DNA from: Endothia cerciana
Taxonomy: Eukaryota > Ascomycota > Sordariomycetes > Diaporthales > Cryphonectriaceae
Direction: 5' to 3'
DNA length: 64,000 bases
Assembly (NCBI GenBank): GCA_026119935.1
Contig: JALRMH010000006.1
Location: 930,001-994,000 of the forward strand
Shown here: positions 43,131-55,632 of the stretch, one piece after another
Layout of the letters: the number at the start of each line of letters is the position of its first letter
How positions within the stretch are numbered: position 1 is the stretch's first letter
The notes under the pieces: generated by a model
What the model was told of the DNA's origin: nothing
Databases searched by the model: none
The model's input: the letters and a program-made list of their open reading frames with translations, nothing else
Position numbers and translations under genes: made by a program

Positions 43131-44703
43131 ATGTTTCTGTCCTTCGATCCAGTCATTGCAGTCTTTGACGAGGGATCCACCATACGTCCCTCCGTTGTGG
43201 CTCTGTTCGCCATCCCCTTTGTCTTACACCGCCTGTATCAACGGCTTCTGCCGAAACCTGTTCCAGGCATAGCATACAACCACGAGACAACAAAGTCGCT
43301 TTTCGGGGACGCTCCTGGCATGATCAAAGAAGTCAGCGTGACCGGGGGGTTTCGCATTTGGTGCGCTAACCAGGTGAAGAAGATGAACTCGCCCATCTGC
43401 CAGATCTTCATCCGCCCCTTCTCCGATCCCTGGATCCTTCTGGCCGGCTTCCGTGAGTACAGGGATATACTGATGCGTCGTAAAGAGTTTGATAAGTCGT
43501 CCTTTCTCTCGGACGGGATGGCGGGCATGGGCGCTTTTCACGGCATCTATATGACGGGCGACAAGTTCAGGTCGAACCGCCAACCCATTCGGGATGTCAT
43601 GACCACCAGCTTTTTGAACAACCACGTGGGCCCAGCGGTCTAAAATAAGGGGCTCGAGCTCATGGAGCTGTTTGAGATGAAAATCAATCTGGCAGAGTGG
43701 CGGCCGTTCAGCGTCAAGAAAGACTTTGAGCATGCCTCTCTCGATGTCATGCTCGAATTTGCTTTTGGTAAGAACTGGGTGCATATGGCACCAGGCCAGC
43801 AAGTAGATCTTGTGAGCAAGCTGGGGACTTCCGAGGTGAAGCTCGACGCTTTGGACCAGCCAGTCAGTTTTCCACTGGATCCCATGGTGGGTTTCCTGAA
43901 ACCCGTTTATGATGCTCCTGAAATAGTGTAAAAGACGATCAATGCCCTTATGCCAAAGTTGCAAACCTGGTGGTGCTCAAAACAATCATGGTACAGACGT
44001 CATGATCTGACAAGATGTGCAGCTATTCGGCGACATTGTCGGAGGCCATCACACGACCAGTGGAGCGATGATGTGGCTGACCAAATACCTCACCGACTTT
44101 ACCTCACATCCAAAGCAAGCTGCGTTCGGTGCTATATGAGACACTGCCAACTGCGAGAGAAGAGAATCGGCTCTTCACCTTCGAAGAGATCCGCTACGCC
44201 AAGCTCCCTTACCTGGACGCGATAGTCGAAGAAATGCTACGCCTCAATGCTGTCCCGGTCACCCGTGAAGCCTTGTGCGATACCGCGATATTGGGATGCC
44301 CAATCAAAAAAGGGACGCAAGTCGCCGTCCCTCCCTGTTGATGACCCGAGGCGGAGGGAGACCTCGCGGGCAGCCAAGCTCAACGCCACATGGGACGAGA
44401 CTCAGGACCTGTCTCTGTTCGAACCCGAGCGCTGGCTCGTACGCAAGAAGAAGGGCGAGGGTATGTCAGCAGACGATGTTGAACTTTGACGGAGCGGCAG
44501 GGCCGCAGCTGGTCTTCTGCTTGGGACCGCGCACTTGCTGGGGAAGGCGATTGGCACACATGGAAATGAAGACAATAGTGGCAATGCTGGTTTGGAACTT
44601 TCAGCTGGTGAAGTCCCCGCCGATGTTGTCGGGCTATGCTGGGCTTGAGGGGATTGCGCGTGTGCCACAGCAGTGCTACCTCAGGATCACCAAGATAGCA
44701 TAG
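43131..44703 (+). pseudogene. Cytochrome P450 pseudogene with intact heme motif but stops and frameshifts
   Basis: The start MFLSFDPVIAVFDEG leads into a hydrophobic anchor and KPVPGIAYNHETTKSLFG. TAA at 43641-43643 and at 43929-43931 interrupt the same frame. The oxygen-binding helix region (DIVGGHHTTSGAMMWLTKY) is in another frame near 44030-44090. ExxR is present as EEMLRLNAVPVTREAL at about 44230, a stop follows VAVPPC, and EPERWLV is in a third frame. The heme loop is FCLGPRTCWG in the last frame, matching FxxGxRxC. The gene seems to have been full length before decay. It lies between the dead oxidase and the intact 3beta-HSD-type gene. Confidence 0.85.
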
Positions 44704-45141
44704 TAATTATCTCATCTTTATGGGTGGCAGGTTTCGGGCTGCCCTTGGGAACGCTGCGTGCGCCTGTCTCATGCGCTGGGCTGGTAACCCGATCCAGCGA
44801 AATCTAGTATAAAACGACAGCCATTTCCAGCCTTAATAAGCCCATCCCTCGCCTCCGTATACGAGCAGCGCTTGGAGGTGATGAGCCGGCAAGTGCCCTC
44901 GTACCGCCATCTACAAGTTATAATTAACCTGCACAGCATGGAAATCGTATGCCCTGGTGGTCTCGGCAGATCCATCTGAGCTCGCAGAGTACAGGAATGT
45001 AACCGGGCTCGAACGCCCGCGTGATCTGGTCACCTCGTCTCACCTTGCCCCAAGACTGCAACCCTCCCCCGCGTTAATTACCGGTAGCGCCTTGAGCACG
45101 AGGAGCACCCACACCTTGGACTCACTCACTCACCCACCATC
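44704..45141. other. Promoter region of the 3beta-HSD-type gene
   Basis: No separate gene is visible. A perfect 5-bp hairpin around GTTCGA occurs near 45005-45022 (see rejected items). Confidence 0.45.
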
Positions 45142-46281
45142 ATGGACCCGGCCAGCACCCCAGCAGAACCGCTCCTCGGGCCGGTCCTCGTGACCGGCGG
45201 GTGCGGCTTCCTGGGCTACCACCTCGTCGGCGCGCTCCTCTCCGACCCGGAGGTCGGCCCCGTGCACGTCCTCGACCTCGACATCACCCGCAACACCCAC
45301 CCGGGCGCCACCTACACCCGGGGCTCGGTCGCCGGCCCCGCCCCCGCCCTCGGCGCCGTCCTCGACGCCGTCCGGCCCCGCGTGGTCTTCCACGCCGCCA
45401 GCCCCAGCGCGACCTACGCTCCCCGCCCGTCCTTTCACGCCGCCAACGTCCTTGGCACGCGGGCGCTGCTGGCGCTGGCGGCCGCCCAGCCCTCCGTGCG
45501 GGCGCTGGTCCACACGTCGAGCGTCGACGTCTACGCGGACCCGCCGCACCGCCGCGTCCGCGAGTCCCACCCGCTCTGGCCCGAGCGGCCGGCGCCCTGG
45601 GCCGGCGTCGGCGAGTACGACCGGACCAAGGCGGTGGCCCACCGGCTCGTGCTGGCGGCCAACGACCCGCCGCGGCTCAGGACCGCGGTCATCGTCCCCG
45701 CCCACATCTGGGGCGTGCGGGACAGCCAGGGGCTGAGCCTCTTCTTCGACACCTTCGCCGACCCGCGGGCCCCGCTGTGGCAGGTCGGGAGGGGGGAGAA
45801 CGTCGTGAGCACCGTCGAGGTGGGGACCTGCGCGGCCGCTCACGTCCTGGCCGCCAAGGCGCTGGTCGACCCGGGCCGGGTGAGGGGAGGGGGCCGTGTG
45901 GACGGCGAGGCCTTCAACGTGACGGACGGGGAGGATGTGAACTTCTGGGAGGACATAAGGGATACCTGCAGCCTGATACGGGGCCATGGGGGGGCGGTGG
46001 CGCCGAAGACGCACATCGTCCCGGCGTGGGCGGTGGGGCTCGTGGTGAGTGTGGTAAAGTGGGTGCTGTTGATCTTCACATTGGGTAGGGTCGAGCCCCC
46101 ACTGCAGCTCACCAGGAACGGGTTCAGCTGGTGCGTTGAGGACCACACGGTGGATGATGCAAAGGCCAGGGACTGGCTCGGATACAGGCCCAGGGCCATT
46201 GACAGGCACAAGGTGTTGGCGGAGGCGGTGGAGTGGGAGAGGGGGAGGAGGCGGAGGATGGCGGAAACGAAAGTCGAGTAG
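45142..46281 (+). CDS. 3beta-hydroxysteroid dehydrogenase/isomerase-family protein (ERG26-like)
   Basis: A single exon of 379 residues with very GC-rich codons. The NAD(P)-binding loop is TGGCGFLG at residues 18-25. VVFHAASPSATYAP follows, then the active-site YxxxK as Y159DRTK163 and IVPAHIWGVRDSQGL. Near the C-terminus is a hydrophobic segment at about 293-316 (VPAWAVGLVVSVVKWVLLIF) and LGYRPRAIDRHKVL. This is the layout of sterol-4-alpha-carboxylate 3-dehydrogenase (ERG26) and related membrane-associated 3beta-HSDs. The differences from canonical Erg26 make a paralogue acting on another sterol or terpenoid plausible. The frame is intact, in contrast to the broken genes immediately upstream. 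A 413-codon frame on the opposite strand is a composition artefact. Confidence 0.85.
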   Translation: MDPASTPAEPLLGPVLVTGGCGFLGYHLVGALLSDPEVGPVHVLDLDITRNTHPGATYTRGSVAGPAPALGAVLDAVRPRVVFHAASPSATYAPRPSFHAANVLGTRALLALAAAQPSVRALVHTSSVDVYADPPHRRVRESHPLWPERPAPWAGVGEYDRTKAVAHRLVLAANDPPRLRTAVIVPAHIWGVRDSQGLSLFFDTFADPRAPLWQVGRGENVVSTVEVGTCAAAHVLAAKALVDPGRVRGGGRVDGEAFNVTDGEDVNFWEDIRDTCSLIRGHGGAVAPKTHIVPAWAVGLVVSVVKWVLLIFTLGRVEPPLQLTRNGFSWCVEDHTVDDAKARDWLGYRPRAIDRHKVLAEAVEWERGRRRRMAETKVE

Positions 46282-46975
46282 GTCGTGGTTGGGGCTCGCA
46301 GTCACAAGGTGCGAGTGACGGCAAGACGGAGGAATTCTAGCGGAACTGGGCTCGTTGCGGCCAGTGACCAAAAAATGGCTCGGGCATCAACCATACCAGC
46401 CAGCGCTTGTTGGCCTGCAACAAGGCGCCTGTGTCTAGTGGCATCGTGCGCCAGGAGTTTGCCTCGTTCGGTGGTTGTAGCCAACTTCGGCGCGGGTGAT
46501 CGTGAGGTCGGGAGTCCGCATGATGTCGCTTGGGCATCTTCTCCCTTTGGTCTTTGTACGCCTTGGGGTATGTTGACTCTAAGAACACTCCTCCAAAGGC
46601 ACATCTTTCGTCACGAGAAATTGCAGGAAGTGGATCTATACACCTTGGGATGAAGGAGGGTGAGGTTTGAAGATTGTATCAAGTGCGGTATCTGGTATCT
46701 CGTGTGCAGTGTAAATAATTCATCCAGCCTCCCAGATATCTTAGATCATGAACCTCCTCTCCATCTATCCGCCTTTCTAGTGCCTCGAGATATATGCAGC
46801 GTGCATCTTTTTATCTATAGCCACAGAAAGAAAAAGAAGAAAAAAACATTAAACAAGACGCAGAAGACGCATCTATGTCAAAACGCCCCCATGTGACCTT
46901 CGCTGATGCCTGTAGGTATAACATTGAACAATAGAAGAATAAAGGGAGGGATAGAAGTGAAAACACACCATCCAT
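46282..46975. other. Convergent gap, no gene seen
   Basis: It holds the 3' flanks of the dehydrogenase and glucan-synthase genes. Nothing else is recognised. Confidence 0.4.
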
Positions 46976-49900
46976 CTAGGGCTTCGCGACCTGCTCCTTG
47001 CGGAAGAACTTGAAGTAGCCGAAGGGGATGACGAGCTGGAACGCGAGGCAGATCCAGAACCACTTTTGCGCGGCGCCGGGTAGGGCACCCTGGCTGAAGT
47101 CAGGAAACGTCGTGGTCGCGTCGAGACGGTTCGGGCTCGTCGCTCTGGCCAGCATGGTTACAGCCGCACCGATGGCCTGCGATCCGATGAGAACCGCGAG
47201 CACGTGCTGTCTCGTCAGGGTGGCGAGGAGCATCATGCCCAGGCCGACACCCTGAATGGCGTCGAGGAGACCAAGCCAAAGCCACAGACACCGCGAGAGG
47301 ATGGCGGAGGCCAGACCGGATCCCATCCATGGGACGTACCAGCCGATGCCAGAGCAACCCCAGAGCATCTGTGCCCAGCGGGGAGCGCCGAGGCCGATGG
47401 CGAAGATGGGCAGGAGCCAGGTGTGTTCGTCGGAGAAGAGGCTGAAGACGTAGAGCACAATGCTCCAGAGGCCAACGAAGAAGCCCAGCGCCAGGACGGC
47501 GGCCGCCCAAGCGGGCAGGTACTGGCTGTCGAAGAGAAATTCCCAGTTACGCCCATAAGGGGCAGAAAGCCAGTAGTTCTGGATGACGATGGCAACGAAA
47601 AACCAAGGAACGAGCTTTCGGTGGAGAAGGGAGATATAGAGTCCGGGAATGGACTCAGGCGATTGGCGGTAATAGTCGGGAAGGCCGAGGAAAAGAACGA
47701 GGCCAATGGCCCAGAAGATGACCGCGAGGGGCACGCAGACCACGAGACCTATAGGGACGGAGGAGTTACCGATGGTGCCGGTGATGGTGGCCTCGGATTC
47801 TGCGACAAGGGAACCCCAGTACCACAGCATGAGGGTGTAGACTTGGGCGAGGCCGGCGACCGAAATGGCACGCATGACCCATGATCTTGTCGGGGAGCCA
47901 CCTGGGTGATCGTCAGCATTACGTTCAGGAAGGGGGGGGGGGGGGGGAAGGCGGAAATAGAACTCACCCTCGTCACCAAAGTTGAGCGCAAACATCACCC
48001 CGCCACTACTCGCACCAGCCGCATAGAGAATAGTAGCGACTAACTCAACGGTATCTTGTGTGTCGCTATCGCTGATGAAGCCCGTGACACCCATGATTGC
48101 GAAGGATAGACCGAAGAAAGCCCAAGGCAGGGTGATGCTGTACAGAGACTTGAAGTTGCGGACCATGAGCCACCATAGAATCGACGTGGCCAGGTAGACG
48201 GAGCCGATGATGTACAGTTTGTTGGTGGTCTGCGAAGCCTCGCCGGTAAGCAAGGTAATTTGGTACGAGTTGACAGACAGAATTTGGCCCAGTGCCATCA
48301 TGAAGGCATAGATGGGCCAATCTCCGACGCGGATCGAAAGTATTCTAGTGGACACATACTTCCATTAGTAACTGTGGCCTCATCCTCAGATATGGCAACA
48401 GAAGAGATCGGGACAAAACTCACTTCCTCAATCCCGTAGGCGCTTTGTACCCGGTACCCAACAAGAATTCGTCATCAACGTCTAGTTCGCGCGGTGAGTC
48501 GGCTTCCGTGCTCATATAAGTGTTTATACTGTGGGGAGTAATACTGCGATGCCTCGGCCGGCCTCTGCTGACGATCGAGGAGTTTCTGTTCTTGCCGTCC
48601 CTGCTCTCGGGCCGTCTGCCCATCGGACTGCGCGTGCGGCTCGCATCGCGGCTGTCGATACCGAGCTTGGCGTTGCGGTACCGCTTGAACCACTCCTTCT
48701 CGCTCTTCTTGAGGAACTCCTCGATGCACAGATCCGTGTGCGAGTTCTTGGCCGTGATGCCGTCGAGCATTTCCTGGAACTCGGCAAAAAACTCCCCATT
48801 AGCGTCAGTGAAGGACAGGTCGACCTTCTGCAGCTTCATGTCGTGCCGCTCGCCGACGACGTCGGTGAGGGACAGTTGACTGCTGCGGTTGCCCTGCTGG
48901 TAGAAGCTGGGTTTCGGCAGAGGCAGGCCGGTCATCGGGTCGTTGAAGTCAGCGGGCGCAGAGCCTGGGCTCGTCGGCATGTGGCCATCTTGCTGGGCGC
49001 GCATCGCAAAGCTGTCAAAGGACGCGACGCTTGCGTGTGACCCAGGCTCCAGGTTCGTCCAGGGGAATTTGGGCGTCATGAGACTCGGAGAGCCGAGATT
49101 GCTCAACTGGCTGGCCGACGAAAGGCGGCTATGAGCAGTTGGGAATCCGGGCGAGGAAAGCCCACTGGGAGACGAGGCTCCATATGGAGAGGATGCTGGG
49201 AGATCTGGCGAGGCATGGTGCATCAGTGAACTGCTCACCATGGTCGGTGACGAGATCTCGACCTTGAAGCCAGGCGTAGACGGTCTCGAGGCACCAGGCG
49301 TGTCCGGCCCGGTGCCTGAATCATTCGCATACGTATTCAGCGAGAGCATGGACCTGCTCACTAAGAGCTTCTTCTTCTTGCTCGCCTCCTTGTGCGAGAT
49401 GCGGATCGACTCGTCGTAAAGGTTGTCGATCTGATTTACCCACTGCTTCACGGGGAACCGCTGCTTAGCGGACCATGCGCGCATGAGCGCTCGCTTGTGT
49501 GGCTTGGACTCAAGAGCCTCCCTCAGTGAGTGTCTGAATTGGTCGAGCAAATGTGCGGGCGTCATAGATTCGACGGTGTACCACCAGCCTGGCATCTGTC
49601 CAAGACCTCCTACTCTAGCGCCAACACCCAGGGCACCCTTCCTCCCGAATTCGACGGCGACGAGACCGAAAGGCTCGTCACGGGACGGAATCAGCGCAAA
49701 CTCGGCACCGCTGAATATGTATGGAGGTAGCTGTGTGAACTCGGGCTTCGAAAAGACCCTCTTGGGGTACTTCTCCATCAGCTTGGCGAGCTTCAGGGCG
49801 GCGAACTTTCCGTATAGATCGATAACAGGGCCAACGCAGATAAGTTGTGTCTTCGGGTACTTTTCCAGAATGCTGGGGAAAATATCGGCGATCAGGTCTA

Positions 49901-52900
49901 CACCCTTCTGAAGGGACCAGCGACCTACGAAGACGAACAGTTCCGCGGTCGGATCAACCTCGAGACCAGCCCACTCCTGAGCCTTGACCCGAAGCTCGGC
50001 GCGGTTGGCCTCAAAGGTCTCGTCGATCTCGACTCCCTCCTTGCTGCTGCTTGTGGCGTCTTTCTCGGGTTCCCATGCAGCAGTGTCTGAAGGATCAGGA
50101 TTGGGAAGCTGACCGATGTTCTTCAGACTCCAGAAAATAGGGTAACGAGCCAGCGAACGGTCACCATACTTCTTGGACACACCCACTGCACCGAATCCTC
50201 TCTGGTGATACCGCAGGTAGCTTGCACCGGCATGGAGGAGGTTGAACACGGTGCCGTACTGCACATACCTTTTCACGACCTCCGTCGGCAGGTTGAAGAC
50301 GTCGCAGACCTCCTTGCTCTCATCGGGAGTGCGCATTGGCCATAGACCTTGGAACTCGGCGTTGTGGAGCGAAAGACAGACAGGCACCACCTGTGGCAAA
50401 AGGTAGAGGGGGGCAATAGCTCCGTGATAATCGTTGATGTGGTAAATGTCGACAGGGAACCGGCGAATGGTCTCGGCGATACAGCTGTTCCAAGCTGCGT
50501 ATAGGATACCGCTTTCAATGTCGTCCATTCTGGCGATATAAGGCTCGGCCTTCGTCTGCTGACGGAAGATTGGAGCGTCGAGAAGGACGTAGGTGATGTT
50601 CTTGACCCTGTGATATTGTACGTTGACCTCGTAGGATTCGCCCATGATTTCGACAAACATCGATTCGGCGGGCTCATCCATAGGGTACTCGATGCCACCC
50701 ACACAGGGAACCACCCAGACGAGATTGACGTGCTGCAGAGCCGTGCTCATCAACTTGGCCATAACCCCCAGACCACCAATCTTGATGTTGATATTCCAGT
50801 CATCGATATTATACTCCATGGTAGCGATCAGAACAGTCCTCTTCTCGCCTGCGGGCTTGGCGGCAGGCACGGATGTGGAGGCCGAGGACGGTGAAAGTGC
50901 CCGCAGGGCGATGCTGTGCTTTCCCCTTTTCTCATCTGCATCAGAGGGTCTCAAAAGGCCGTCTAACGATAGGAACATCTTTGTCTTTCTCTTGAAACCC
51001 TTCTTGTTGACCTTGACCTGGTAAAAGCCGCGCATGTATACCCACCCCGCCAGGCCTGCGGTTATGATGGGGATAATGGCCAGAAACCAGAAGAGCCAGA
51101 CCTGAAGAGGTGCACTGCCTGTCGGGACGGCCTTTATCGACCAGGTAGCGTCGTTGACGACCAGCCTGTAGGACAAGTATGGCCACGAAGGAGGCGATGT
51201 CATATTGAACACGTTCGTCGACAGACTGCTGGGTGCCAGCCTGTCAAGGACGCCGTCGCCGTCTATATCGCCATACAGGAAGGTTTGGTCCGACTGGCCG
51301 TCCGGGTTCATCCCCCAGATATTGGCCTGCACCTGTGCCGGCCACTCGTACATGAAATGCATCTCCCACGTGCTATTGCCCGCTAACTTCATGGAGTTGG
51401 GGACGCCCGAGTCGAAGCCCCAGTCGTTGAAGTCGCCGTGCATGAAGATATGAGGGAACTGACGCTGATACGCGACACCGCTGTCGCCATGCTGGATGAA
51501 GGCCGAGGATCCGAGAGGCTGGCTCCAGTATTGAACCATCAGGTGGTAGCCGTCCCACTCCTGAGCCGCGGTCCCGGACCAACTCAGGGTCGTTATCGTC
51601 TGGGTGTCGCCCGTGTAGGTGGCCCAGTCGCTCCAGCTCGAGCCCCAGTTTGTGCTGTACCGCCACTTTTGAGCGCCTGGGGCGCGATGATGGACAGTCA
51701 TAATGTCCTCGTCGCCCACGGTCAACAGTGATGCCGAGTAGTTGCCTAGTTGCGGCCAGACAACGGGATTGGACGGCAGACCCTGTCTAATCAGGAAGTG
51801 GTCGATGCTGTTGGTTGTGACACCGGCCGTAGTGGATGCGTTGGCGACAGTGAGCCTGTGAACACCATCCTGCAGTCCCGAAAGTGTCGCAGTCCAAGTC
51901 CAGGCTGTAGGAATGTAACCGACAAAGTCACCGACCTCTGTCCCTGTAACGGCTGCGCACTCGGCTGTGCCGAAGCTTGTTAGATTTTGAGCTCCCGTGC
52001 CATCGATATACGATTCGACGAAGACAGAAGAGGTAACGTCATCACAGCCCATCTCGGCCGAGAAGCCTAGTACTATCTCCACCTCACCGGTCGTGTTCAC
52101 TGACGAGTCAATCTGGAAGTCGTGGCCTGGCGAGAACTTGGTAATCATGGGTCCAGGGGCAACATAATCGTCATCGAGAACAAAGACTTTGAACTCGTAC
52201 GGCTGCATGGTGATATTTGCGAAGCAACCTGAGGTGGCATCAGTACCTGTCCAGTTGGTGTTGGAGACAGACGACTCGGAAAGCGTGTAGGACGGCTCGC
52301 TCGAGTTCATAAGGTTCCTCACGGATTTGCCGGCATCGAAGGGTGAAAGGAAGGCCTTGTCTGCATCGCTGCAGTCGAACGTATAGGGCGTTGTCTCATT
52401 CTGGTTATGGAAGACCAGCCAGATGGGTGTCGAGCTGTTAGTAGATGAAGAGCTCTGGGTCTGCGCGTTGTACGCGCGCACAACGCTCCAGATTCCGAAC
52501 TCGGTTGCTGTTGTGCTGCCGTCGAGGAGGGTGTAGCTGGTCTGGTTTGACAATTTGGCCAGAAGCCATCCACCTTCAAGAGCCGGAAATGAGTCCCGCA
52601 GAGAGAACATGTACTTCATGGTGTTTCGAATTGGCGCTGAAGGGTCACGGTGGTCCAACGCCTGCGAGCTGTCGGTACAACCTGTCATCGCTCTCTCGGC
52701 CGGCCAGTCGACGAAGATTGAGCTCCCGAGCGTGTAGCAGCCGTGTCTCATCCAGGCTTGGGATGGCGAGAAGGCCTGTCGACCGTAGACATAGTTGTCA
52801 GCAGTGCTGTCGACAACGTACAAGTCCTGCTCCTCTCCGTAGTAGACGAGGGGAATGCCCGGCATGAGGAGAGTGGTAACCATGTACCCAAGCATCATAC

Positions 52901-54517
52901 GCTTCGTTCCCTGCTCAATACCTGGCCAGCGGAAGACGTCCTGGTTCGCCACGCCGTACAGGTGACGAGGGTCGAACTCGCCCGTGTTGGCGTTATAGAA
53001 ATCGTTTGACAGGAGCATCTCGTTCCACATCTCGACCCAGTCCGAGGGCAGGTCGTAGCCAGCCTCGAGGTTTCCGCTCATGCCCAGGAAGCGCGTCAAG
53101 AAACGGTATACAGAGTAGTGAAACGCCCCAGCATCAAGGGCGCTGTTGCCCGGATCTCGGAGAAAGTAGTCGCTATCAGACTCGTTCCAGGTCAGGGTCT
53201 GGGCCGTTGCCATGTCGTCAACCCACATATCAAGTGAGCGGCCGCGGCCCACCCAGATGGATCCGAGAGTGTTGCCGGCAGTGATCTCGCCCACCAGCAT
53301 GAAGTTCGTCTTGTTGTACTGCTTCGCACACTCGCGCATCTTCGAGGAGAACGAGGCTTGGGCATCGACCGTCACCTGCATAGCCTTGTCCACCCGGAAC
53401 CCATCGATATCGAGCGCGGCGATCGTCATGCATGAGAACCTCTCAAGGCGTTCACGCACGGGCGAGTACCATTCACGCAGACGATCCTGAACGGAGGCGA
53501 ACTTGGAAAGCTGACGCTCCCAGTCGGGAAAAACACCGAAGGCCTCGACATCACCGTATTGGTCGAAGTCGCTGTTGTAGCAGCCCACGAGCTCGTCCGA
53601 ACTGTTAAAGTCGACCAGCTCGCCAGTCTCGTACCAGAACGTAGGGTAATCGCACGTGTCGTTATACGTGTTGCCAAAGTCGAAGTCGAGGTACCGCCTG
53701 GATGTCTTCCACTCGACCTTGTGTTCATCCACTTTGAAGGGCGCACTGGCATTAAGATAACCTTCGAAGCCAATCAGGTCGCCGAGGCTGGAATCACATC
53801 AACGGGTCAGACCGCTGTGAAGAACGGGAGCCGGGGAGTCGGGACAATTTCTACTTACGTGGCCATCGTGTTGTCGAGAATGACATACATGCCCCGGGCG
53901 TGAATCTCGTCCACGGCGTCCTGCCACATTGTCACATTGCCGAAGTGCTTATCGAGCAGCGTCAGGTCGAGCGGCTAGGGCACCTTGTCAGCATGAGAAC
54001 CGAGACAGACCTCATCCTCTCGTAGACCTACCGAATATGCGTCCGCGCCCCACGGCTGGTTGACAAAAGGAGATCCGGCGAGGTAGATGCCCTTTTGCTT
54101 CTAGTCAGCAAGGAACCCGTCGCGGAGTGAGCCTGTCGAATGGGACCGTGTGCGCACCTTGATGCCCATACCAGCGATATAGTCCAACGAGTCTACTAAC
54201 CCCCGCAGGTCACCGCCGTTGCGGATTTGGGTGGCCTTCATATCAGTCTCGAAGAGGGTCCCGTTGGCATTGTCGTTCGTTGGATCGCCGTTGACGAAAC
54301 GGTCCATGAATACCGTATAGAAGGGCATCCTCCAGTTCTCTGGTGACTTGTGGTAGCCATGGTCGGTCCGTTCTTCTATCCAGTAGTCGAGGGGGTTCGT
54401 TGCCGTCGTGTTCGCATTAAGATTATATTCTGACTCGGAAGCGTCGTACTTCAGGCCGTGAACGAGGGTAGCAGAGCAGAAAAGAGTGATGGCCGGCAGC
54501 CACGAAAGGGAAAACAT
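46976..54517 (-). CDS. ags1: Cell wall alpha-1,3-glucan synthase
   Basis: Six exons: 54517-54158, 54100-54032, 53974-53859, 53787-48424, 48344-47968 and 47901-46976, giving 2403 residues, the usual length of this family. The introns (57, 57, 71, 79 and 66 bp) are GT-AG with in-frame junctions. A signal peptide (MFSLSWLPAITLFCSATLVHG) is followed by a GH13 amylase-like domain, with DGFRVDKA near residue 312, VGEITAGNT, and MPGIPLVYYGEEQ. A membrane helix lies near 1074 (VWLFWFLAIIPIITAGLAGW). The cytosolic GT5 synthase domain starts at IATMEYNIDDWNINIKIGGLG (near 1184) and has FVGRWSLQKGVDLIADIF and SRDEPFGLVAVEFGRKGA. A serine-rich linker precedes about a dozen membrane helices (about 1975-2400), thought to export the glucan. 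It makes alpha-1,3-glucan of the cell wall. Confidence 0.97.
47932..47947 (-). repeat. 16-base C run inside the last ags1 intron
   Basis: The plus strand has 16 G at 47932-47947, so the transcript has C16 between the GTGAGT donor and the GCTGAC branch of the 66-bp intron 47902-47967. It takes up about a quarter of the intron. Confidence 0.85.
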
Positions 54518-55594
54518 CGTCACCACCACCACCGCAGCTCACCAGTGGTGAGGAACTGATGGAGAGAGAAAACAGCAGCAAAAAAAGAATGACCGGATGC
54601 CTAAAGAGACATAACCCGATGCTGTCCTCCAACAATACAAGAGCGACTGGAGAGAGTGTGACGATAGCAGCCACAGAACGACAGGTGACGAGACAATAGA
54701 GAGGGAAGGACGGTAAGATGTCTGAATGGCGCCGGATAGGCACAGAAGTCCACGCTTAGCCCTACGACCGGGACTTTTCCACGGCCCTCGCCAAGAGGGG
54801 CCGTTTTTGATACTGCAACGCTCAGCAGGGGGTTTGGCCATGGTGGATAGAGGCTATTTGGCATCCTACATAGTACAGTACCGTCACTGTCCACATCGAG
54901 CTGAGCTAAACTTAGCTTAGACAGCTCCCGGCGTCCACGACATGGGGATGACAGATTTGTCCCTCAGCCACACAGGGACGTGATTTCTCCGGGGGAGGGA
55001 AAAAGGGGGGGGGGGGGACGGAGCAGAGCGGACTCTGTCCGTGACAAGCCGGTGGGGTTGAAGGTACTGGGTGTGGTGTAAGCGGCGCGCGCGCGCACCC
55101 CCATAGTACTAGGTGTAGCTCTGCGGCGACGGTGGAGGTGGTGTCGACATCCGAGCCCCCCTGGCGGTGGTGGGTGGTGGGAGGCACATACCATGCGCGC
55201 AGCGCCGGGAACATGATGTGGCTCGTCGGTTCGGTTCGAGAGGGCCAGAACAGGCCACACCCCAGGCCCTTGCTGATCGTGATCTTCAGCATCTGTCCTT
55301 TCCAGCTAGCCGCCCTGGTCGAGGTCCTCCTTCAGGCTCATGTGCTGTCCGCCTTTGGCTGCAGGCGTCTGCAATATCAAACCCTTGCAGGCCCGGAATA
55401 CCCCCCGGCCTAGCGACCCTTCCGTTGCGCTGGATCACGAGTGGACACCCCATTGCAGATACTATGGTAGGATAAATGAGCACTGTGGTCAGTAAAGACT
55501 TGGCGTCTGGCTAGCGATGCGCTCCACAGGCTTGCATACCGGGGCCCTCGAGTGGCCGCCTCCATGCAGTCGCAAGCTGGATCTCGCAGGACCA

Positions 55595-55632
55595 CCACAC
55601 ACCACACCACACCACACCACACCACACCACAC
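55595..55632 (+). repeat. ACCAC/CACAC microsatellite
   Basis: The pentamer CACAC/ACCAC repeats about seven times. It sits in the middle of the divergent promoter region. Confidence 0.9.

Noticed and set aside
45003..45025. GTTCGA hairpin resembling a tRNA T arm before the 3beta-HSD-type gene
   Set aside because: The 5-bp stem is perfect but the loop is six bases and no D arm or acceptor stem is present.
45130..46371. 413-codon open frame on the minus strand
   Set aside because: It mirrors the GC-rich dehydrogenase gene; its sequence is repetitive in V, G, R and D with no domain.
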